Source: Calditrichota bacterium (GTDB lineage: Bacteria > Calditrichota > Calditrichia > RBG-13-44-9 > J075). From it: DNA of 5,799 nt. Below are positions 1 to 5,762 of this stretch, piece by piece. The notes under the pieces were generated by a model. That model was given only the letters and a program-made list of their open reading frames with translations, was not told the origin of the DNA and made no database searches. Made by a program: the position numbers and the translations under genes. Location: NCBI GenBank assembly GCA_024275555.1, contig JAJRYW010000230.1, forward strand, positions 1 to 5,799, read 5' to 3'. Each line of letters begins with the position of its first letter. Position 1 is the first letter of the stretch.

Positions 1-5
1 CCCAG

Positions 6-27
6 CCCTCCCCGAAATCGGGGAGGG
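6..27. repeat. Perfect GC-rich hairpin (10-bp arms) in the leader
   Basis: Bases 6-15 (CCCTCCCCGA) are exactly complementary to 18-27 (TCGGGGAGGG), leaving two unpaired A residues, or a four-base AAAT loop if the last A-T pair is left open. No T-run follows on either side, so it does not look like a standard intrinsic terminator. Its core, CCCGAAATCGGGG, reappears inverted as CCCCGATTTCGGG about 28 bases downstream, so it is part of a repeat-rich intergenic block rather than an isolated structure. It may be a dispersed intergenic palindrome (REP-like); copy number cannot be judged from this window. Confidence 0.75.
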
Positions 28-36
28 AGGCTAGTT

Positions 37-81
37 TCCCCCCGATTTCGGGCTTCGTCGTGAGCTCAGCCGAACGGGGGA
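37..81. repeat. Second, imperfect leader hairpin
   Basis: An outer stem pairs CCCCCG at 39-44 with CGGGGG at 75-80. After a two-base bulge (AT, 45-46) an inner stem pairs TTCGGGCT at 47-54 with AGCCGAA at 68-74, with one bulged G. The apex contains the 8-bp palindrome TGAGCTCA at 61-68. A smaller competing hairpin, CCCGA-tt-TCGGG, lies at 41-52. The block is followed by GGGGG-ATTAA-GGGGGGG (76-92). Pairing is visible directly; function is unknown. It could be a dispersed repeat or the 3' end of an upstream transcript's untranslated region. Confidence 0.5.
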
Positions 82-100
82 TTAAGGGGGGGCATTACTA

Positions 101-130
101 TTGCATGAAGGCAACTACACAAATACATTG
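101..130 (+). promoter_or_regulatory. Possible promoter for the gmhA operon
   Basis: TTG at 101-103 is followed 20 bases later by TACATTG at 124-130. This is close to the Bacteroidetes-type -33/-7 arrangement (TTG, then TAnnTTTG after about 19-21 bases), with one mismatch in the -7 box. Read as a sigma-70 promoter it would be TTGCAT, 17 bases, TACATT, matching 3/6 and 4/6 of the consensus. It lies about 55-85 bases before the gmhA start, in the AT-richer part of the leader downstream of the hairpins. Both readings are weak matches; this is a candidate only. Confidence 0.25.
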
Positions 131-176
131 CATTTTTTCGGAAACTAATTCACGTCTCATTAACGAGGATTGTTTA

Positions 177-182
177 AGAGGA
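177..182 (+). promoter_or_regulatory. Ribosome binding site of gmhA, supporting a GTG start
   Basis: AGAGGA lies four bases before GTG at 187. No ATG in the same frame lies nearby upstream, and the next in-frame ATG codons fall inside the conserved SIS domain, so this purine-rich site is the main reason for accepting the GTG start. Confidence 0.65.
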
Positions 183-186
183 AAAA

Positions 187-777
187 GTGAATCCCAAAAA
201 ACGACAGAACTTTATTGAAGCACAGATCCGGGAACACCTTGCCCTGCAGGAAAAGATTCTGACGGATTTCCCGGAACAAATCAGCCGGGTTGCCGATGCT
301 TTTTTAACCGCGCTGCGCCAGGGGGGCAAGATTCTCTTTTGCGGCAACGGCGGCAGCGCCGCCGACGCCCAGCATCTTGCCGCCGAACTGGTGGTGCGTT
401 TGCGGGGGCATGTAAACCGCCCGGCTATACCGGCAATGGCGTTAACCGTCGATTCTTCCATCCTTACCGCAGCCGGAAATGATTTTGGCTTCGAAATGAT
501 CTTTGCCCGGCAGATTGAAGCGCTGGGAACCTCCCGGGATGTGCTGGTTGCCATCAGCACCAGCGGCAATTCCCCCAATGTGGTGAAGGCCGTGGAGCAA
601 GCCCGAAAAGCTGGCCTCAAAACCATTGGCATGTTGGGAGGAGACGGGGGAAAATTAAAAGAATTGCTGGAGTTGCCGTTAATTGTTCCGTCCCCGGTTA
701 CCGCCCGTATTCAGGAAACCCATATTATGATGGGACATATTATCTGCCAAATCGTCGAAGAGGAGTTGTTTAGCTAA
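187..777 (+). CDS. gmhA: Phosphoheptose isomerase (sedoheptulose 7-phosphate isomerase)
   Basis: This cytoplasmic enzyme converts sedoheptulose 7-phosphate to D-glycero-D-manno-heptose 7-phosphate, the first step towards ADP-heptose (LPS core) or GDP-heptose (surface glycans). The 196-residue product has normal family length and is one SIS domain. Visible landmarks are the CGNGGSAADAQH loop (residues 52-63), GNDFGF (97-102), the phosphate-binding STSGNS (124-129) and RIQETHIMMGH (174-184). The expected zinc and catalytic positions of GmhA are all present as H63, E67, Q176 and H184. E67 in particular separates it from the related SIS protein DiaA, which lacks that acid. It starts with GTG after AGAGGA and ends 6 bases before the next gene. 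It is first in the operon, so heptose supply is coupled to the downstream transferases and flippase. I see no damage or missing residue. Whether the final donor is ADP- or GDP-linked cannot be told without the kinase and nucleotidyltransferase genes. Confidence 0.94.
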   Translation: MNPKKRQNFIEAQIREHLALQEKILTDFPEQISRVADAFLTALRQGGKILFCGNGGSAADAQHLAAELVVRLRGHVNRPAIPAMALTVDSSILTAAGNDFGFEMIFARQIEALGTSRDVLVAISTSGNSPNVVKAVEQARKAGLKTIGMLGGDGGKLKELLELPLIVPSPVTARIQETHIMMGHIICQIVEEELFS

Positions 778-783
778 CCGTTC

Positions 784-1884
784 ATGATCATTGCCCAGGT
801 AACAGATCGGTTCCAGGTGGGTGGGGGGCTGGAACACATCTACCGGATTGTCAAAGGAATGCCCCAACACCGCTTTGTGATTTTCGCAAAGGGCGGAGAC
901 TATACCCAAAAATTCGCAGCGCTTCCCAATGCCGAGCTTTGCCCGGCCGGATATACGCCGGAGCTGATCCGCCGATTCCCGGTGGATTTGCTGCATATCC
1001 ATCACACCCGGCCGCTGGTCGCCCTCCTGGGCCGCAAACGGCTAAACCTGCCCGTCCTCGCCACCGTTCACGGCCTGCATGTGCGCGGCTATCAATTCCG
1101 GAAATCCCCGCTCAGCAAGTTGGCTTATCGGCTTCGGTTCCAGTTGGAGCGGCGTCTTTATGGAAACGCCGACGCCGTGATTGCCGTCTCACAGGCCGAT
1201 CAGCAATTTATTATGGATGAATACGGTGTAGAGAATTGCCGCTTCATCCCCAATGGGATCGAAGTACCGGAAACATCCCATCACCCCGCCGATCCCCAAT
1301 CCCTGCGCTCCCGCTTCGGGCTGGATGAAAAAACTTTTACCTGTCTGACTATTGCCCGGTTTGATTTTCCTAAAGGATACGATATCTTGGTCGATGCGAT
1401 TCAGCAAATCGTTCGGAAGCCGCTCCCGGCGCCGCTGTGTTTTTTGTTTGTTGGCGACGGCGAACTTTTGGCAACCGTCCGGCGGGAGGTGCATCGAAAG
1501 GGGCTGGATAAGTGGGTAAAATTTTTAGGACGTCGTGAGGATATTGATCAACTCTTCCGGGCGGCCGATCTGTTTATTCTCCCCTCGCGCTGGGAAGGTC
1601 TGCCGCTGACGATCCTGGAAGCCGGGGCGCATCGCACCCCGGTGCTGGCCTCGGACGCCTGGGGGATCCGGGAAATTATCCGGCACGGACAAAACGGGCT
1701 GCTGTTTGCCAATCAATCCGCCCCGGAATTGGCCGGGCTGCTGGAAAAAATCCTCGAGGGCGTCTTCGATCTGGATCAGTTGGCTGTGCGCCTTAATCAA
1801 ACCGTGCGGGAACAATACTCTCTGGCGGGAATGCTGGAAAAACTGGAGCGGATCTATCTGCACTACGGAAAATGCCATGGGTAA
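784..1884 (+). CDS. Glycosyltransferase family 4-like (GT-B fold), A
   Basis: Predicted cytoplasmic or inner-membrane-associated retaining glycosyltransferase of 366 residues, a usual length for GT4. The N-terminal Rossmann half carries the glycine-rich loop VGGGLEHIY (12-20), which fits the acceptor/donor-phosphate loop of the family. A linker with FIPNGIEV (154-161) leads to the C-terminal donor-binding half: IARFDFPKG (190-198) supplies R192 and K197, the usual pair contacting the nucleotide diphosphate; FVGDGELL and VKFLGR follow; then EGLPLTILE gives the E-x7-E signature at E271 and E279. There are no membrane segments. The start ATG lies 6 bases after gmhA stops. The nearest purine-rich stretch (AGGAG, 761-765) is about 18 bases upstream, longer than ideal, which suggests translational coupling to gmhA. 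Donor and acceptor sugars cannot be read from sequence; a heptosyl or hexosyl transfer in LPS or O-antigen-type assembly is inferred from context. Confidence 0.9.
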   Translation: MIIAQVTDRFQVGGGLEHIYRIVKGMPQHRFVIFAKGGDYTQKFAALPNAELCPAGYTPELIRRFPVDLLHIHHTRPLVALLGRKRLNLPVLATVHGLHVRGYQFRKSPLSKLAYRLRFQLERRLYGNADAVIAVSQADQQFIMDEYGVENCRFIPNGIEVPETSHHPADPQSLRSRFGLDEKTFTCLTIARFDFPKGYDILVDAIQQIVRKPLPAPLCFLFVGDGELLATVRREVHRKGLDKWVKFLGRREDIDQLFRAADLFILPSRWEGLPLTILEAGAHRTPVLASDAWGIREIIRHGQNGLLFANQSAPELAGLLEKILEGVFDLDQLAVRLNQTVREQYSLAGMLEKLERIYLHYGKCHG

Positions 1885-2770
1885 ACTTTCTCCCGTAAAA
1901 GTGTTGCTGACCGGCATGCCCTATCATGCTTCTGCATTGGCGGAGCAGTTGGAGCGGTTTGCCGGGGATGAATTAGAGGCGCTCTACAGCGAAACACCCA
2001 CAGCGGAGCAATTTAGCGCCGGCGATGTACTGCACCTGATCTCTGCTCCGCTGCCCGACCTGCTGAAACTGCGCAAATATGGGAAGCCCATCATCTACCA
2101 TTGGATTGGCTCCGATGTGCTGAGAATCATCGAGGATCCTCCGCTCAAGCGCCTTTTTAAACGGATTTTGATCAAAGCAGCGCCGGCCCGGCATTACGCC
2201 GTTTCGGAACCGCTGTGCCGGGAGCTTCATCAGGCGGGAATAGCAGCGGCGCATTTACCGATGGTGCAGGCCTCTCTTCCCGATGAGCCGCTGCCGCTGC
2301 CGGAAAAATTTGCCGTGCTGTGTTACCTGCCGGAGGATCGCTGGCAATTCTACCGGGGCGACCTGACCCTGCAAATTGCCGAAGCCTTGCCGGATATTGA
2401 TTTCCATATCGTAGCCGCCGCCCGGGAAGGCAACAACTTCCCCAACCTCTGTTTCCACGGCTTTGTCAAAGATATGCAACCCCTCTACGCCCGTTGCCAG
2501 GTACTGCTCCGTATGCCCCTACACGACGGCCTGCCCAAGATGGTCCTGGAAGCGCTTTCCTACGGCCGGCAGGTGCTCTGGAATTATCCCTTTCCCCATT
2601 GCCGGTTTGTCCGGGACAAAGAAAGCGCCATAAAGATATTGCGGGAACTCTCGGCCCGGCCGGTTCTAAACAGCGCCGGTCATCAATTTGTGCGGGAAAA
2701 CTATCATCCGGAAAAACTGGCCCGGCAGTACCTGGAGCTGTACCGGAGCATTTTGCCGGAGCGCCGATGA
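1877..2770 (+). CDS. Divergent, short GT-B glycosyltransferase, B
   Basis: A product of 297 residues if translation starts at ATG 1877, overlapping the end of the previous gene by 8 bases. The frame is open further upstream to ATG 1706, but that would mean a 179-base overlap and an N-terminus with no family resemblance, while VKVLLTGMPYH just after the chosen start reads as a first Rossmann strand. WIGSD at 76-80 resembles the W-G-[ST]-D motif of GT4-type enzymes. The carboxyl half has HGFVKDMQPLYARCQVLL (from 194) and DGLPKMVLE, where the family's E-x7-E is D217-x7-E225. The protein is shorter than usual GT4 enzymes, mainly in the N-terminal half and linker, and no clear R...K pair is visible. 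It is probably an active but divergent transferase; a degenerate or non-catalytic homologue cannot be excluded. It ends in a 4-base ATGA overlap with the flippase gene. Confidence 0.75.
   Translation: MGKLSPVKVLLTGMPYHASALAEQLERFAGDELEALYSETPTAEQFSAGDVLHLISAPLPDLLKLRKYGKPIIYHWIGSDVLRIIEDPPLKRLFKRILIKAAPARHYAVSEPLCRELHQAGIAAAHLPMVQASLPDEPLPLPEKFAVLCYLPEDRWQFYRGDLTLQIAEALPDIDFHIVAAAREGNNFPNLCFHGFVKDMQPLYARCQVLLRMPLHDGLPKMVLEALSYGRQVLWNYPFPHCRFVRDKESAIKILRELSARPVLNSAGHQFVRENYHPEKLARQYLELYRSILPERR
2758..2761 (+). promoter_or_regulatory. Ribosome binding site of the flippase gene
   Basis: GGAG lies five bases before ATG 2767, inside the last codons of the preceding glycosyltransferase gene. It decides the flippase start: the frame is open upstream to 2494, but that region encodes the conserved end of glycosyltransferase B in another frame. 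Confidence 0.7.
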
Positions 2771-4053
2771 GCAGGCCGCTGTCGAAAATCATCGGCTTCA
2801 CCTTTCTCACCCAGGTGACCGTATTCTTCCTGGTGGTGTTCAACAATGTGCTGGTCTCGCGCTGGCTGGGCCCGGCAGAATTTGGAATGACAGCCACGCT
2901 GCTCATCCTGGCCGAGACGGTAAATAAGTTTGTCAACTTAGGCCAGGAAACCTCGCTGCTCTATTTTACCAGCAACAAGCGCTTCCCCTTTCCCGCCCTG
3001 ATCCGCACCCTGGCTGTCAACGGCCTGGGGATATATTTGGCCGGGGTGATGCTCATCTTCGCCGCGATTTACTCCGGGGCGCTCAAACTTTTCTTCGACG
3101 CGGAGGAATTCCGCTTTATCTCCCAGGGCGCCTGGTGGTGTATTTTCCTGCTCTTTGCGGCGATTCTGCACGAATACGGCAGCAAGGTCTGGCTGGGGCA
3201 GCAGAAGTTTAAAAGCTACAACGGCAACTTGCTCGTCCGCCCGCTGATCTACCTGGTCTTGCTGATCGGCCTTTATCTCTCCGGCCGGATTACAGTGGTG
3301 AATGTGGTGATCATCTACGGGGTCTCCTGGCTTCTGCCGGGCCTGTATATCTGGGCGACCGACATCTTCCCCCTGCGCGGGGAGTGGAAAGCCGAGATTG
3401 CCCGGGCTTCCCTGCAATACGGAACGCCGATCATGTTTTCCAATCTGCTGGCGTTCTTGATTTACCGGGTGGATATTTATTTGATCGGCTATTTTCTCAG
3501 CCAGAAGGAAGTGGGCTGGTATTACGTTTCGGTGATGATTGTCGAACGCCTGTTTTACCTGACCCACGCCACCGGATTGGTGCTGATGCCCGCCGCTGCC
3601 CACGCGGAGGAGCAACGTCAAAAGACGCCCTTGCTGACCCGGGTAAACTTATGGGTGGTGTTTTTGGGCGCCGTGCTGCTGGGGTTGCTGGCGCCATACC
3701 TAATCCCGCTGGTGTTCTCGGAGCAGTACGCCGCCTCGGTAACGCCGTTGATGATCCTGCTACCGGGCATCGTCGCGCTGACCATCCCCAAGATGATTGC
3801 CGCCGATTTGTTAGCCCGCGGGCTGCCCCGGCTGACCCTGTACGGCGCCGGGATAAACTTTGTCATCAACATTGTGTTAAATGTGCTGCTGATTCCCCGC
3901 ATGGGGATCAACGGGGCGGCGTTAAGTTCCACAATTTCCTATACCGTGGGGGCTGCGGCAATTTTATTTTTCTACTGCCGGGAGAGCGGGGCGTCCTGGA
4001 AAGAACTGCTGGTTTTGAAAAAAACCGATTTTGAACAGCTAAAAAAAATCTGA
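2767..4053 (+). CDS. Wzx/MATE-like polysaccharide (lipid-linked oligosaccharide) flippase
   Basis: An integral inner-membrane protein of 428 residues, a normal length for Wzx-type flippases of the MOP superfamily. It would move undecaprenyl-linked glycan from the cytoplasmic to the periplasmic face. Hydrophobic segments recur along the whole chain, about 12 by eye, beginning with IIGFTFLTQVTVFFLVVF near residues 8-25. Family-like stretches are NVLVSRWLGPAEFG near the N-terminus, YRVDIYLIGYFLSQKEVGWYYVS around R234-D236 and the GINGAALSSTISY segment at 380-392. The charged tail (KKTDFEQLKKI) is expected to be cytoplasmic. The start overlaps the previous stop as ATGA and has GGAG five bases upstream. 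Its place between glycosyltransferase genes is typical of O-antigen or exopolysaccharide loci. I do not assign wzx firmly, because other MOP members (oligosaccharide exporters, MurJ-like) look similar; the length and neighbours favour Wzx. Confidence 0.88.
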   Translation: MSRPLSKIIGFTFLTQVTVFFLVVFNNVLVSRWLGPAEFGMTATLLILAETVNKFVNLGQETSLLYFTSNKRFPFPALIRTLAVNGLGIYLAGVMLIFAAIYSGALKLFFDAEEFRFISQGAWWCIFLLFAAILHEYGSKVWLGQQKFKSYNGNLLVRPLIYLVLLIGLYLSGRITVVNVVIIYGVSWLLPGLYIWATDIFPLRGEWKAEIARASLQYGTPIMFSNLLAFLIYRVDIYLIGYFLSQKEVGWYYVSVMIVERLFYLTHATGLVLMPAAAHAEEQRQKTPLLTRVNLWVVFLGAVLLGLLAPYLIPLVFSEQYAASVTPLMILLPGIVALTIPKMIAADLLARGLPRLTLYGAGINFVINIVLNVLLIPRMGINGAALSSTISYTVGAAAILFFYCRESGASWKELLVLKKTDFEQLKKI

Positions 4054-4065
4054 AATGACAAAAAA

Positions 4066-5427
4066 ATGCCTGATCCGGTAGATCCAAAAAAAGTGCTTTT
4101 TATTGCCTACTACTTTCCGCCCAGCGGCGGCGGGGGCGTGCAGCGTTCTTCCAAGTTTGTGAAATACCTGCCCCGATTTGGCTGGATCCCCCTGGTGCTG
4201 ACCGTAAAAGAACCGTTTGACTATTACCTGGATGACAGTTTGCTGGAGGACATCTCCGCAGAAGCCCGGGTGTATCGCACCGCTGCCATCGAGCCGATGA
4301 AGTGGGTGCGCAAATTGCTGAAAAAGCGGGCCGGCCAGGAACTGCAAGCAGGGAAATCGGCGCATCCCATCGAAAAAAAATCCCTGAAGCCGGGCTTCCT
4401 GGTTAAGCTGAAAACCATTCTCTTTGTGCCGGACAATGAAATCCTCTGGCTGCCTTTTGCCGTGTGGGCCGGATGGAAAATTATCCGCCGCGAGCAGCCC
4501 GCCCTGATTTATTCCACCGCCTCGCCTTTTACCGACCACCTGATTGCGGCCATTCTGGCCCGCGTAAGCGGATTGCCCTGGGCAGCGGATTTTCGGGATT
4601 TTTGGACCGACCGGGCCAATTTCCCGGACAGCCGCTGGCGGCGTTTCATCGACGGCCGGCTGGAGCGCTGGGTGCTGAAGCGGGCCGATCACATTGTTGC
4701 GGCCACGGATTTGATGGCGGAACGGTTTGCCCAAAAAAGCGGGCGGACCGATTTCACCCCCATCACCAATGGCTACGATGAAGCCGATTTTCTCCCCTGG
4801 GAAAATATCGCCGCGGAAAAGGAGCGGTTTTTAATCGGGTATACCGGTATTTTCAATCGCGAGCAGAACCCGGCCAATTTTTTTTACGCCTTCCGCAAGC
4901 TGCTGGATGAGCGCCCGGATTTCCGGGAAAAGGCGCGTTTGCGGCTGGTTGGCCAACTGGATAATCCCGGCGATTTTGAAAATTACGCACTTTTTCGGAA
5001 ATTAAAACTGGACGACTACGCAGAGATCGCGCCCTATCAGCCGCATGACCGGATTATCAAAGAGATGCGCCGGGCAACGGTCTTATTTTTTCTGATCGGG
5101 GAGTATCCCCACAATGAGGGGGTCATGACCGGTAAAATTTTTGAGTACCTGCGCGCCCGTCGTCCTATCCTGGCGGTAATTCCCCCGGGGGGAACCGCGG
5201 CCCGGGTGCTGAAGGCCGCCGGCGCGGCGCTCATCGTTCCCAATCATGATCCGGATTTAATTGCCCGGGGTATTTCGGAAATGTTCGATTTATATTTGCA
5301 GGGCAAACTGGAGTCGGCCTTTCAGTGGAAGGACATCGAGCAATACGAACGGAAACAGTTGACCGCAAAGCTGGCGGAGGTGTTCGAGCAGCAGTTAGCC
5401 GGACGGGGGGTAAAGATTAAAGATTGA
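4066..5427 (+). CDS. Glycosyltransferase family 4-like (GT-B fold), C
   Basis: A 453-residue predicted glycosyltransferase, longer than A and B. After a first strand KKVLFIAYYFPP comes the glycine-rich SGGGGVQR loop (residues 20-27), then KFVKYLPRFGWIPLVLT, a well-known amino-terminal layout in this GT4-like group. The extra length lies in a charged, lysine-rich insertion at about residues 80-125. The segment YSTASPFTDHL followed by LPWAADFRDFWTDRANF is also typical. The donor domain starts near GYTGIFNREQNP (258-269) and holds EGVMTGKIFEYL (351-362), with K357 and E360 at the positions expected to touch the donor nucleotide sugar. No signal peptide or clear membrane segment is seen. No Shine-Dalgarno sequence is visible; the start follows the flippase stop by 12 bases within an A-rich stretch, so reinitiation is plausible. 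The sugar transferred is unknown. This is the last gene seen in the operon. Confidence 0.9.
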   Translation: MPDPVDPKKVLFIAYYFPPSGGGGVQRSSKFVKYLPRFGWIPLVLTVKEPFDYYLDDSLLEDISAEARVYRTAAIEPMKWVRKLLKKRAGQELQAGKSAHPIEKKSLKPGFLVKLKTILFVPDNEILWLPFAVWAGWKIIRREQPALIYSTASPFTDHLIAAILARVSGLPWAADFRDFWTDRANFPDSRWRRFIDGRLERWVLKRADHIVAATDLMAERFAQKSGRTDFTPITNGYDEADFLPWENIAAEKERFLIGYTGIFNREQNPANFFYAFRKLLDERPDFREKARLRLVGQLDNPGDFENYALFRKLKLDDYAEIAPYQPHDRIIKEMRRATVLFFLIGEYPHNEGVMTGKIFEYLRARRPILAVIPPGGTAARVLKAAGAALIVPNHDPDLIARGISEMFDLYLQGKLESAFQWKDIEQYERKQLTAKLAEVFEQQLAGRGVKIKD

Positions 5428-5616
5428 ACTGACGGTTCGGTTATTTTTGGGCCGGTTTTCGAAATTCTTGGTGATTTCCTATTCAGAAGTTCTCGTTTGG
5501 GGAAAATTCATGCTTGGCCACAGTTTCATACACAGAACCTTTGGTTTTACGTGGAAATCAATCGAGGACTCTCCAACTGGTAAGTTTCCAGGTAATAGCC
5601 GGAAAGCAAAAAGATA
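5428..5616. other. AT-richer spacer without a convincing gene
   Basis: This 189-base stretch is visibly lower in GC than the operon. The frame of the last glycosyltransferase stays open for 51 codons past its TGA, to TAA at 5581, and the next frame is open from 5429 to 5617, but neither has a recognisable product. The best small ORF is ATG 5510 to TAG 5617 (35 residues, basic tail ending RKAKR), preceded by GGGGA at 5499-5503 six bases upstream; chance cannot be excluded. No convincing terminator is present: GAAC/GTTC around 5426-5438 before GGTTATTTTT is only a 4-bp stem. A 6-bp inverted repeat, TGGAAA at 5552 and TTTCCA at 5585, is probably incidental. Confidence 0.4.
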
Positions 5617-5617
5617 G
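5510..5617 (+). CDS. Doubtful small ORF of 35 residues
   Basis: ATG at 5510 has GGGGA six bases upstream and runs to TAG at 5615-5617, ending exactly where the palindromic element begins. The product starts MLGHSFIH and ends in a basic NSRKAKR tail. It shows no membrane segment, known motif or resemblance I can name. The surrounding DNA is open in two frames, consistent with low stop density by chance or with decayed coding DNA. I list it only because the ribosome site is reasonable. Confidence 0.12.
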   Translation: MLGHSFIHRTFGFTWKSIEDSPTGKFPGNSRKAKR

Positions 5618-5654
5618 GCGCATGACAAATTGCATTTTTTAGACATTCTTTAAA

Positions 5655-5670
5655 AACCGTTGAAACGGTT
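5655..5670. repeat. Left 7-bp hairpin of the palindromic element
   Basis: AACCGTT at 5655-5661 pairs perfectly with AACGGTT at 5664-5670 across a two-base GA gap. It is the mirror partner of the right-hand hairpin at 5747-5762. Confidence 0.75.
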
Positions 5671-5689
5671 AAACAATCGGTGCAAGATG

Positions 5690-5729
5690 TCATTAACACC
5701 TGCCCCGGCTACCGGGGCGGTGTTAATGA
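5690..5729. repeat. Central long hairpin of the palindromic element
   Basis: Bases 5690-5700 (TCATTAACACC) pair with 5719-5729 (GGTGTTAATGA), and 5702-5708 (GCCCCGG) pair with 5712-5718 (CCGGGGC). This leaves one bulged T at 5701 and a three-base CTA loop, a total of 18 base pairs. It is the strongest hairpin in the window. No T-run follows on the plus strand (AGAAAGAAATT), so it is not a classic terminator for the operon, although it could stop RNA decay or folding from upstream transcripts. Confidence 0.85.
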
Positions 5730-5746
5730 GAAAGAAATTATTACAT

Positions 5747-5762
5747 AGCCGTTTTAACGGCT
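5747..5762. repeat. Right 7-bp hairpin of the palindromic element
   Basis: AGCCGTT at 5747-5753 pairs perfectly with AACGGCT at 5756-5762 across two T residues. Relative to the left hairpin the second stem pair is changed from A-T to G-C on both arms, so pairing is kept while sequence differs. Confidence 0.75.

Noticed and set aside
20..92. G-quadruplex in the leader
   Set aside because: The G-runs fall in two separate groups and the C-runs between them favour ordinary hairpins; four suitably spaced G-runs are not present.
174..632. Long minus-strand open frame opposite gmhA
   Set aside because: It is the complement of a clearly conserved SIS-domain gene and its translation shows no family features. 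The same reasoning removes the other antisense open frames under the glycosyltransferase and flippase genes.
1706..1876. Upstream extension of glycosyltransferase B to ATG 1706
   Set aside because: It would overlap the conserved end of glycosyltransferase A by 179 bases and encode a tryptophan- and cysteine-rich stretch unlike any GT-B start. ATG 1877 fits the first Rossmann strand.
2494..2766. Upstream extension of the flippase to ATG 2494
   Set aside because: The 91 extra residues are proline-, glycine- and arginine-rich, lack membrane character and lie over the conserved donor domain of glycosyltransferase B. ATG 2767 has a good ribosome site.
5426..5448. Intrinsic terminator right after the last gene
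   Set aside because: The only stem is 4 bp (GAAC/GTTC) and the T-run is interrupted (GGTTATTTTT), so it is too weak to call.
5655..5762. CRISPR array
   Set aside because: The repeated words are palindromic hairpins in mirror order, not equally spaced direct repeats with unique spacers.
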